Assembly: GCA_964461715.1 (NCBI GenBank)
Contig: CAYWVR010000045.1
Coordinates: 1-21,971, forward strand
DNA from: CAYWVR01 sp964461715
GTDB lineage: Bacteria > Planctomycetota > Phycisphaerae > FEN-1346
Reading direction: 5' to 3'
Length of the DNA: 21,971 nucleotides
The notes beneath the pieces are model-generated. The model did no database searches and was not told the DNA's origin. It saw only the letters and a list, made by a program, of their open reading frames with translations. Shown here in pieces: positions 13,002 to 19,269 of the stretch (position 1 is its first letter; each line of letters starts with the position of its first letter). Position numbers and translations under genes: made by a program.

Positions 13002-13559
13002 GTGCCGATCCGACGGAACATCAACGAGATCCTCGCAGAGATGCGGGGGTGTCTGGGCGAGGTCGACCCGGAGGGCATCGAGCGGCTGACCGACGCTGTC
13101 CTCAAGGCCGACCGCATCTACGTGGCCGGGGGCGGTCGGTCGGGGCTCATGGCCCGGGCGTTCGCCATGCGCCTGATGCACCTCGGGCTCGTCACCTACG
13201 TCGTCGGGGAAACCACGACGCCCGCCATCCGTGCCGGGGACCTGCTGCTGGCGTGCTCAGCGAGCGGCGAGACCCACGTGACGGTCGTCGTCTCGGAGGT
13301 GGCGGACGAGGCGGGGGCCCGCGTCTTCGCGATCACCGCGACGCCCGATTCGCCCATGGCGCGCCTGGCGGACGAGACGATCGTCATTGCCGCCCCATCG
13401 AAGCGCCGCGACCGGGGGGCGGGCCAGTCGGTTCAGTACGGCGGGTCGCTCTTCGAGCAGTCGCTACTGGTGCTGCTGGACGCGGTCAGCGCCGAGATCG
13501 GCCGCCGCCTCGGCCGCGGCCCCCGGGAGATCGACGCGCGGCACGCGAATCTGGAGTGA
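13002..13559 (+). CDS. hxlB: 6-phospho-3-hexuloisomerase-like SIS-domain protein
   Basis: 185 residues from a GTG at 13002, chosen because the -10 box lies at 12963-12968, downstream of the only longer start. The single SIS domain shows VAGGGRSGLMARAFAMRL (41-58), GETTTPAI (69-76), the phosphosugar-binding SASGET (86-91), GGSLFEQSLLVLLD (147-160) with the likely catalytic Glu152, and the family's RHANLE end (180-185). This pattern is that of HxlB/PHI, which converts 3-hexulose 6-phosphate to fructose 6-phosphate in the ribulose monophosphate route of formaldehyde fixation or, in reverse, in ribulose 5-phosphate supply. The partner hexulose phosphate synthase is not adjacent, so the substrate may differ. 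It is the first gene of a five-gene plus-strand operon. Confidence 0.88.
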   Translation: MPIRRNINEILAEMRGCLGEVDPEGIERLTDAVLKADRIYVAGGGRSGLMARAFAMRLMHLGLVTYVVGETTTPAIRAGDLLLACSASGETHVTVVVSEVADEAGARVFAITATPDSPMARLADETIVIAAPSKRRDRGAGQSVQYGGSLFEQSLLVLLDAVSAEIGRRLGRGPREIDARHANLE

Positions 13560-13840
13560 ACGCCTTGGCGAACGGACGGGACAAGGTGCCGGCGTGCATG
13601 GCGGCGAGCCAAATCGGCTCGGCGATGGGCGCGGCAGTCGAAGGGGGGGCTCTCTCCGGCACCATGGCCCTCCCGACGGAATGGATCCCCCGGGTCGATA
13701 CTGCCACCCAGGCCAACCCCTACACGAACCTGAAGCTCTCGCTCGAGGCCCGGGCTCACCTCGTCCGGGACGCCCTGGAGGCCCAGCAGGAGCGGCATCG
13801 CCACCGGGCCGACACGCTCGGGCGAATTCTCGAAACCTGA
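13556..13840 (+). CDS. Small protein of unknown function, translationally coupled to the hexuloisomerase
   Basis: 94 residues if it begins at the GTG at 13556, which overlaps the preceding stop codon (GTGA). An ATG at 13600 is the alternative. I do not recognise the family. Third codon positions are strongly G/C through the whole frame (for example in the C-terminal third), which supports real coding. The N-terminal half is rich in Gly, Ala and Ser (ASQIGSAMGAAVEGGALSG). The C-terminal half is predicted helical, charged and His/Arg-rich (LEARAHLVRDALEAQQERHR). There is no signal peptide, Cys pair or obvious motif. Its position inside the operon between the isomerase and a nitroreductase, 25 bases before the latter, suggests co-expression. 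Confidence 0.72.
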   Translation: MNALANGRDKVPACMAASQIGSAMGAAVEGGALSGTMALPTEWIPRVDTATQANPYTNLKLSLEARAHLVRDALEAQQERHRHRADTLGRILET

Positions 13841-13865
13841 CCCGACCCCCGGAAAGGAGACGCGG

Positions 13866-14366
13866 ATGGACCTGTTCGAAGCCATCGAATCCCGCCCCAG
13901 CGTGCGGGCCTACGAGCCGGCCGAGGTAACCGAGGAGACGCTGCTCAAGATCACCGACGCCGGCCGCCACGCCCCCTCGGGCGGCAATCGGCAGCCACTC
14001 CAGTACATCCTCATCCGGGACGCGTCCACGCTCCAAGCCCTGGAAAAGGTCCAGGCCAGCTTCGCCACGGCCTCGGCCGCCGTGGGCATCGTGGCCGATC
14101 CGGAGGCATCGCGGTGGTGGCTGGAGGACGCCTCCGCAGCGGCCCAGAACATGCTGCTGGCGATCCACGCCCTGGGCCTGGCCAGCGTGTGGGTCGAGGG
14201 GACGCTCCTGAAGCAGGAGGATTTTGCGAAGAAGCTTCTGGGTATCCCCGCCTCCAAGCGGTTCGCCATCCTCCTACCCATCGGCAAGCCCCCCCAGCCC
14301 TCGCCGCAAGCCGACAAGAAGCCCCTCGATGAGCTCGTCTGGCGCGAGCGATACGGCAAGAAGTAG
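13866..14366 (+). CDS. Nitroreductase-family FMN oxidoreductase
   Basis: 166 residues; GGAAAGGAG lies 5-6 bases before the ATG. The N-terminus MDLFEAIESRPSVRAYEP has the family's R10-x-S-x-R14 phosphate/FMN-binding signature. It is followed by LLKITDAGRHAPSGGNRQPLQ, where the APSGxNxQP motif contacts flavin, and further on by AAQNMLLAIHALGLASVWV, the helix and strand that complete the FMN site. The C-terminal LPIGKPPQPS is typical. Such proteins are homodimers that reduce nitroaromatics, quinones or enones with NAD(P)H; the natural substrate cannot be read. At 166 residues it belongs to the short subgroup. It sits 34 bases before hslV in the same operon. Confidence 0.92.
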   Translation: MDLFEAIESRPSVRAYEPAEVTEETLLKITDAGRHAPSGGNRQPLQYILIRDASTLQALEKVQASFATASAAVGIVADPEASRWWLEDASAAAQNMLLAIHALGLASVWVEGTLLKQEDFAKKLLGIPASKRFAILLPIGKPPQPSPQADKKPLDELVWRERYGKK

Positions 14367-14400
14367 CGCTGCCGACGTCGGACGGACCGAAGGAGCCGCC

Positions 14401-14940
14401 ATGGACATCCGTGCGACCACCATCCTCTCCGTCCGCCGCGACGGCCGCGTGGCCCTCGGCGGCGACGGGCAGGTCTCGATGGGCGAGACGATCGTCAAGG
14501 CCGACGCCCGCAAGATTCGCCGCCTCGGCGAGTCCGGGCAGGTCATATGCGGCTTCGCGGGGGGCGCCGCCGACGCGTTCGCCCTGATGGAGCGCTTCGA
14601 GGCCAAGCTCAAGGACTCCTCCGGAAACATCCGCAAGGCCGCCGTCGAACTGGCCAAGGCCTGGCGCATGGACCGGGTGCTGAGGCGGCTGGAGAGCCTC
14701 CTGGCCGTCGTCGACGCCGAGACGAGCCTCATCATCTCCGGGGCCGGCGACGTCATCGAGCCCGCCGACGGCCTCCTCGGCGTCGGCTCGGGCGGGGCCT
14801 ACGCCCGGAGCGCGGCCCTGGCCCTGCTGAAGCACACGGAGCTCGGGCCCGCGGCCATCGTCCGGGAGGGCTTGGCCGTGGCGGCGTCCATCTGCGTCTA
14901 CACCAACGACCGCATCCACGTGGAGGAGCTGGGCGGATGA
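14401..14940 (+). CDS. hslV: ATP-dependent protease proteolytic subunit HslV (ClpQ)
   Basis: 179 residues; AAGGAG precedes the ATG at 14401. It is a proteasome-beta-type peptidase. The short propeptide MDIRA would be removed to expose Thr6 of TTILSVRRDG as the catalytic N-terminal threonine. Other family marks are GDGQVSMG (22-29), the Lys at 38 (ARKIRRL) equivalent to Lys33 of the mature E. coli enzyme, CGFAGGAADAF (50-60), ELAKAWRMDRVLRRLESLLAV and IGSGG-like GVGSGGAYA. Two stacked hexamers form the degradation chamber that HslU feeds. The stop codon overlaps the hslU start (ATGA), as expected for a coupled pair. Confidence 0.97.
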   Translation: MDIRATTILSVRRDGRVALGGDGQVSMGETIVKADARKIRRLGESGQVICGFAGGAADAFALMERFEAKLKDSSGNIRKAAVELAKAWRMDRVLRRLESLLAVVDAETSLIISGAGDVIEPADGLLGVGSGGAYARSAALALLKHTELGPAAIVREGLAVAASICVYTNDRIHVEELGG

Positions 14941-16286
14941 CGGAACTGACGCCGCGCGAGATCGTTGCACGACTCGACCGCTACGTCATCGGCCAGGGCG
15001 AGGCCAAGCGGGCCATCGCCATCGCCATGCGGAACCGGTGGCGGCGGCTTCAACTGCCGGAGGAGCTCCGGGAGGAGGTCGCCCCGAAGAACATCATCAT
15101 GATCGGCCCCACGGGCGTCGGCAAGACCGAGATCGCCCGCCGCATGGCCGCCCTCGTCGGGGCCCCCTTCATCAAGGTCGAGGCCACCAAGTATACCGAG
15201 GTCGGCTACGTGGGCCGCGACGTCGAGTCGATTATCCGTGACCTGACGGAGCTGAGCGTCAACCTGGTGCGTCAGGAGGCCCGCGAGGCCGTCCGCGAAC
15301 GGGCCGAGGCGGCCGTCGAGGAGCGGCTCCTGGACATCCTGCTGCCGAAGAGCCGCTGGGCCTCGGAACGGGGCGCGATGCCCTCCGAGGATCAAGAGGA
15401 CCAGCGCCGGGCCAGCCGCGAGAAAATCCGCCAGAAGCTCCGCGCCGGGCTCCTGGAGGACCGCCCCGTCGATATCGAGGTCGAGGAGAAGATTGAGCTG
15501 GGCATGGTGGGCGGCCCGGAGCAGGAGCAGATGCGGGGCCTCCAGGAGATGATGGAGCGCTTCATGCCGCCCCGCACCCGAAAGAGCCGCATGAGCGTCT
15601 GCGAGGGCCGCAAGGTGCTGCTGAGCCAGGAAGCCGACCGGCTCATCGACCCCACTCAGGCCAACACCGAGGCCGTCCGCCGCGTCCAGGAGATGGGCAT
15701 CGTCTTCCTGGACGAGCTGGACAAGCTCGGCGGGGGCGGGCAGGGCAAGTACGGTCCGGACGTCAGCCGTCAAGGCGTTCAGCGAGACCTGCTGCCCATC
15801 GTCGAGGGCTCGACCGTCGGCACGCGTTACGGCCTCGTGCGAACCGATCACGTCCTGTTCATCGGGGCGGGGGCGTTCACCCAGTCGAAGCCCTCGGACC
15901 TTATGCCGGAGCTCCAGGGCCGGTTTCCCATCCGCGTGGAGCTCTCGGACCTGACGGCCGAGCAGTTCGTCCGCATCCTCACGGAGCCCGACAACGCCCT
16001 CGTCCGCCAGCATCGGGCCATGATGGCCACGGAGGGGACGCTCGTCGAGTTCGACGAATCGGCCGTCCGGGAGGTGGCCCGCATCGCCTACCGCGTCAAC
16101 CAGCGGGCCCAGAACATCGGCGCCCGGCGGCTCTACACGGTCATGGAGAAAGTGATGGAGGACCTCTCCTTCGACGCCCCGGACCTGCCGCAAGGGGAGC
16201 GCGAGATCCGCATCGATGCCGACTACGTCCGGGAGAAGGTCAAGGCCATCGCCGAGGACGAGGATGTGGCGAAGTACATCCTCTGA
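14937..16286 (+). CDS. hslU: ATP-dependent protease ATPase subunit HslU (ClpY)
   Basis: 449 residues, matching E. coli HslU in length. It starts LTPREIVARLDRYVIGQGEAKRA. The AAA+ module has Walker A GPTGVGKT (57-64), the pore loop GYVGRD (90-95), Walker B VFLDE (256-260) followed by LDK, and the sensor region GAGAFTQSKPSDLMPELQGRF (310-330). Residues about 110-245 form the intermediate I-domain that engages substrate, here with an Arg/Glu-rich helical stretch. The C-terminus AKYIL fits the tail that docks between HslV subunits to activate them. HslU unfolds proteins and threads them into HslV. It is the last gene of the operon and ends 7 bases from the convergent TPR gene. Confidence 0.97.
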   Translation: MTELTPREIVARLDRYVIGQGEAKRAIAIAMRNRWRRLQLPEELREEVAPKNIIMIGPTGVGKTEIARRMAALVGAPFIKVEATKYTEVGYVGRDVESIIRDLTELSVNLVRQEAREAVRERAEAAVEERLLDILLPKSRWASERGAMPSEDQEDQRRASREKIRQKLRAGLLEDRPVDIEVEEKIELGMVGGPEQEQMRGLQEMMERFMPPRTRKSRMSVCEGRKVLLSQEADRLIDPTQANTEAVRRVQEMGIVFLDELDKLGGGGQGKYGPDVSRQGVQRDLLPIVEGSTVGTRYGLVRTDHVLFIGAGAFTQSKPSDLMPELQGRFPIRVELSDLTAEQFVRILTEPDNALVRQHRAMMATEGTLVEFDESAVREVARIAYRVNQRAQNIGARRLYTVMEKVMEDLSFDAPDLPQGEREIRIDADYVREKVKAIAEDEDVAKYIL

Positions 16287-16293
16287 AACCCGC

Positions 16294-16746
16294 CTACTTC
16301 GGCAGAACGCTCAGCAGCTCTTCCCACCGCGGGTCCTGACGCAGGTTCTCCAGGTCCGGATCCTGCTGCATGTACTCCAGGTCGCGGTAGCCCAGGTCGA
16401 TGGCCTTGCGGAGGGCCGAGAGCGCCCGCGTCCGCTCGTCGAGCAAGGACAGCGAACACGCCAGGTTGTAGTGGGCGAGGGGGTCGCGGGGCTTCAGGGC
16501 CACGATCCGCCGGTCAATGGCCAGACCGTCGCGGTAGCGGCCCGCCTCCGTGTACAGGTGCCCCAACTGCTCCAGCACGCCCCCGTCCTCGCCGACCCGG
16601 GCCAGAACGTCTTCCAGGAAGCGGATTTCGAAGGCCGCCGCGGGCTCGTCGAAGCGGGCCCGGACCGCCTGCGGCAACGGACGGGCGAACCCCGCCAGGA
16701 AATCCCAGTGTTCCCACGCCGGCGCGATGCGCTCCACCCAGGCCAT
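16294..16746 (-). CDS. Small TPR-repeat protein
   Basis: 150 residues; GGAGGAGG lies about 5 bases before the ATG at 16744-16746. The central part carries tetratricopeptide-like helix pairs: GGVLEQLGHLYTEAGRYRDGLAIDRRIVALKPRDP, then LAHYNLACSLSLLDERTRALSALRKAIDLG with the canonical A-Y-NLA and LxKAIxLG positions. The tail YMQQDPDLENLRQDPRWEELLSVL is the usual capping sequence of a TPR array. There is no signal peptide, so it is probably a cytosolic adaptor. It is monocistronic, divergent from the hydrolase gene. The partner is unknown. Confidence 0.87.
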   Translation of the reverse strand: MAWVERIAPAWEHWDFLAGFARPLPQAVRARFDEPAAAFEIRFLEDVLARVGEDGGVLEQLGHLYTEAGRYRDGLAIDRRIVALKPRDPLAHYNLACSLSLLDERTRALSALRKAIDLGYRDLEYMQQDPDLENLRQDPRWEELLSVLPK

Positions 16747-16766
16747 GCGGCCACCTCCTCCTTTCC

Positions 16767-16795
16767 ATTATACGCAAATCGGCGGCAGATGCGAA
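16767..16795 (-). promoter_or_regulatory. Promoter of the TPR gene
   Basis: Minus-strand TTCGCA (16790-16795), a 17-base spacer and a perfect TATAAT (16767-16772). The start point would fall near 16760, giving a very short leader that consists mostly of the GGAGGAGG ribosome-binding site. Confidence 0.65.
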
Positions 16796-16821
16796 TTCGG
16801 CCCGAAAAAGGGGCCCGGCGA

Positions 16822-16849
16822 TTGCGTGATTTTCGCGTGAGCCTATAAT
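16822..16849 (+). promoter_or_regulatory. Promoter of the metal-dependent hydrolase gene
   Basis: TTGCGT (16822-16827), a 16-base spacer and a perfect TATAAT (16844-16849). Transcription would begin near 16856, and GGAAGG stands 5 bases before the ATG at 16889. It is back to back with the TPR promoter. Confidence 0.68.
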
Positions 16850-16888
16850 GGCCGCCTCGCAAGGCAAGCCTTTTCTGGAAGGAAAACG

Positions 16889-18166
16889 ATGAGCGACCTC
16901 CGGCGACGTCTCGAAAAGGCGATTCTCGACCTCCCCGCGGTCGATTGCCACAGCCACATCCCGCCCGCGGCTCCGCACGCCCGCCGCCTCTCGGACCTCC
17001 TGGGCTACCATTATTACACCGAGTTGGTCCATTCGGCCGGCATGCCCGCCGAGGCCCTCGACCCGTCGCCGGACGAGCGGGAGCGAACCGCCGAGATGGT
17101 CGCGCGCCTCGCGACGATCGACAACACGGTCCAGTATTCCTGGCTCCTGGAGGCCGCACGGGCCCTTTTCGGCTTCGGCGAGGATGCCATCACTCCCGCC
17201 AACTGGGAGGCCTTGGACGCGGCCGTGGTCGAGGCCGGCAGGGCGTTCGACCGGTACCGGGAGGTCCTCAAGGCCGCCCGCATCGAGAAGGTCTTCCTCA
17301 CGAATTCCTTCGACGAGCCGCTCGAGGAGGTGGATCGCGACGTTTTCGTGCCGTGCCTGAGGACCGACGACCTTGTCTTCCACCTGCCGGAGGAATCGGT
17401 CCGCAAGCGGCTGGCCGAGAAGACGGGCATGGGCGTGGAGACGCCGGGGGACCTCCGGAAGGCCGTCGGAGCCCTCTTCGAGTATTTCGCCTCCCGGGAG
17501 GCGGCCGGGGGGGCCATCAGCCTTCCGCCCACCTTCACGCCCGTGGCCGTCGAGGACGCCGCCGTGGAGCCGCTCCTGGCGCACGTGGCCCGGGGACGCA
17601 CGCTGGACCCGCCGGGGGCCCGGCTCCTGGAGCGGTTCGTCTTCGGCCTCGTCGCGGAGGGCTGCCGCGATGCGAAGTTGCCCTTCCAGCTCATGATCGG
17701 GGTCTACCGGGACGTCTATCCGGCGGGCGTCGAGGGCGGGCGGGACCTCCTCTCGGCCGAAGGGACGCTGATGCAGTACGCGGACCTCTTCCGGCGGTTC
17801 CCGACGGTCGACTTCACGGTCAGCGTCCTCTCGATGACGTGGGCCCACGAGCTGGCGACCTTCGCGTGGATCTTCCCCAACGTCAAGCCCAGCGGACACT
17901 GGTGGTACGCCAACGTGCCCGTGCACATCGAGGCAGAGCTTCGGGCGCGGCTCCAGGCAGTGCCCAAGACCAAACTCATCGGCTACTACAGCGACGCCTA
18001 CAAGGTCGAGTTCTGCCTGCCGAAGTTCAACATGTACCGGCGGGTTCTGGCGGGGGTTTTGGCCGGGGATTTCGTCGAAACCGGCCGCATGACCGAGGAA
18101 ACGGCCTTGGAGACGGCCGGATTATTGCTTCGCGAGAACCCGAGCCGCATCTTCGGCCTCTCGTAG
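16889..18166 (+). CDS. Metal-dependent hydrolase of the amidohydrolase/uronate-isomerase type
   Basis: 425 residues. The N-terminal metal site D19-C-H21-S-H23 (AVDCHSHIPP) is that of the amidohydrolase superfamily. Overall length, the PFQLMIGVYRDV strand near residue 270 and GYYSDAYKVEF near 365-375 (with D369 a candidate for the beta-8 metal/catalytic Asp) fit the uronate-isomerase-like branch (COG1904) or the Amidohydro_2 group. The usual His after strand 5 is not obvious, since QLMIG has Met where some relatives have His. No signal peptide is seen, so it is cytosolic. It has its own promoter and ends 8 bases from the convergent glycosyltransferase gene. Its proximity to sugar-activation genes suggests a sugar-acid substrate, but this is inference. 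Confidence 0.82.
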   Translation: MSDLRRRLEKAILDLPAVDCHSHIPPAAPHARRLSDLLGYHYYTELVHSAGMPAEALDPSPDERERTAEMVARLATIDNTVQYSWLLEAARALFGFGEDAITPANWEALDAAVVEAGRAFDRYREVLKAARIEKVFLTNSFDEPLEEVDRDVFVPCLRTDDLVFHLPEESVRKRLAEKTGMGVETPGDLRKAVGALFEYFASREAAGGAISLPPTFTPVAVEDAAVEPLLAHVARGRTLDPPGARLLERFVFGLVAEGCRDAKLPFQLMIGVYRDVYPAGVEGGRDLLSAEGTLMQYADLFRRFPTVDFTVSVLSMTWAHELATFAWIFPNVKPSGHWWYANVPVHIEAELRARLQAVPKTKLIGYYSDAYKVEFCLPKFNMYRRVLAGVLAGDFVETGRMTEETALETAGLLLRENPSRIFGLS

Positions 18167-18174
18167 ACCCCCTC

Positions 18175-19269
18175 TCAACCCTCCAGGACGGGGGCGAAGA
18201 GGTCCGCGTAGAGCCGCTCAACGTTCTCCCGCGTCCCGCCCGACTGGGGCAGACCGGGGTAGGAACGGGCCTTCTCGACGTCCCGGGCCAAGTCCAGCTC
18301 GTACTGGCTCGTGGAATGGAAGAAGCCGTGCTCCTCGTAGTATCGGCCGAGGTATTCCTGTTCCGTCTGGCCCGGCGTGGGGATGAAAAGGGCCTTCTTC
18401 GAGAGTTCGGCCAGCTCCATGACCGTCGTGTAGCCGCTGCGGCAGACGACCAGCTTGGCCCGATTGAGCATCTCCTGCTGCCCCTGGCGGTCCAGGAAGC
18501 CGTGGATCGCGACGTGCTCCCCCACGGTGCGGGTTTCCCGGGTCTCGGGCTTGCCGAGGGTGATGACGATGCGTGCCTCCTCCAGCCCCTCGACCTGCTC
18601 GAGGACGATCCGCTCCAGCTCCGTCCGCTGGGGTTCCGGGCCTGAGATCGAGATGAAAAGGTCCACGTCGACCTCGACGTCCATCCGCTCGACGCTGGCC
18701 AGGACCCCCGCGTAATAGACCTTCTCGGCCTTCGCTAAGTGCTTGACATCGTGGGACATACGACCCGAAAGGTTGGCCACCGGGTCGGCCGCGTCCGGCA
18801 CGATGACGCGGTCGAAGGGCTTCAGGTACTCCCAATTGAAGAATTCCGTGATGAACTCCAGCTTCCTGAGGCGCGGCGGGACCATGAACCGTAGCTGGTG
18901 CGAAATGATGAAGCTGGGGATGTCCTTCGCGCGTACGCTGAAGCGGTTATCGGAGAGAATGAGGTCGAATCGGCGTTCCTTGAGCATCCGCCGCACCCGC
19001 CTCCCCTCCTTCCAGATAGCCTTCAGCATCAGGGGCGAGGTCATCAGGAACTTGCGGACAAAGTGCTTGGAGGCCGTATAGGGGGGCGGATAGTCCTCCA
19101 TCTCGAGGAATTCGCACTCCGGGACCTCGTGCTGAAGGAGGGTCAGGGCCCGTCCCTCGGCCGCAATCGTGACGTGGTGGCCTCGTTCGAGCAGATAGCG
19201 GATGATGGGCAGGTCGCGGGTGGCGTGGCCCAGCCCCCAGGACAGCGGGCTCACGAGAATCCGTTTCAT
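18175..19269 (-). CDS. GT28/MurG-like glycosyltransferase
   Basis: 364 residues from the ATG at 19267-19269, which overlaps the stop of the upstream kinase fusion (ATGA). The GT-B N-terminal fold begins MKRILVSPLSWGLGHATRDL (the WGLGHATR loop), then LLERGHHVTIAAEGRALTLL. The C-terminal half has VDLFISISGPEPQRTELE, the second Rossmann start IVITLGKPE, and VVCRSGYTTVMELAELSKKALFIPTPGQTEQEYL, the donor-nucleotide loop typical of MurG and UDP-glycosyltransferases. It is therefore a UDP-sugar-using transferase, probably at the membrane face, of a family found in Planctomycetota and Bacteroidota without known acceptor. Its coupling to a gene that makes a nucleotide sugar implies that the sugar produced there is its donor. 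Confidence 0.9.
   Translation of the reverse strand: MKRILVSPLSWGLGHATRDLPIIRYLLERGHHVTIAAEGRALTLLQHEVPECEFLEMEDYPPPYTASKHFVRKFLMTSPLMLKAIWKEGRRVRRMLKERRFDLILSDNRFSVRAKDIPSFIISHQLRFMVPPRLRKLEFITEFFNWEYLKPFDRVIVPDAADPVANLSGRMSHDVKHLAKAEKVYYAGVLASVERMDVEVDVDLFISISGPEPQRTELERIVLEQVEGLEEARIVITLGKPETRETRTVGEHVAIHGFLDRQGQQEMLNRAKLVVCRSGYTTVMELAELSKKALFIPTPGQTEQEYLGRYYEEHGFFHSTSQYELDLARDVEKARSYPGLPQSGGTRENVERLYADLFAPVLEG

Noticed and set aside
14898..16193. A 431-codon minus-strand frame across hslU
   Set aside because: hslU on the plus strand has every expected motif and length; the opposite frame is its mirror.
16287..16293. Terminators in the convergent junctions (also 18167-18174)
   Set aside because: Only 7 and 8 bases separate the convergent genes, with no hairpin and T-run; any termination signal must lie within the coding ends or be factor-dependent.
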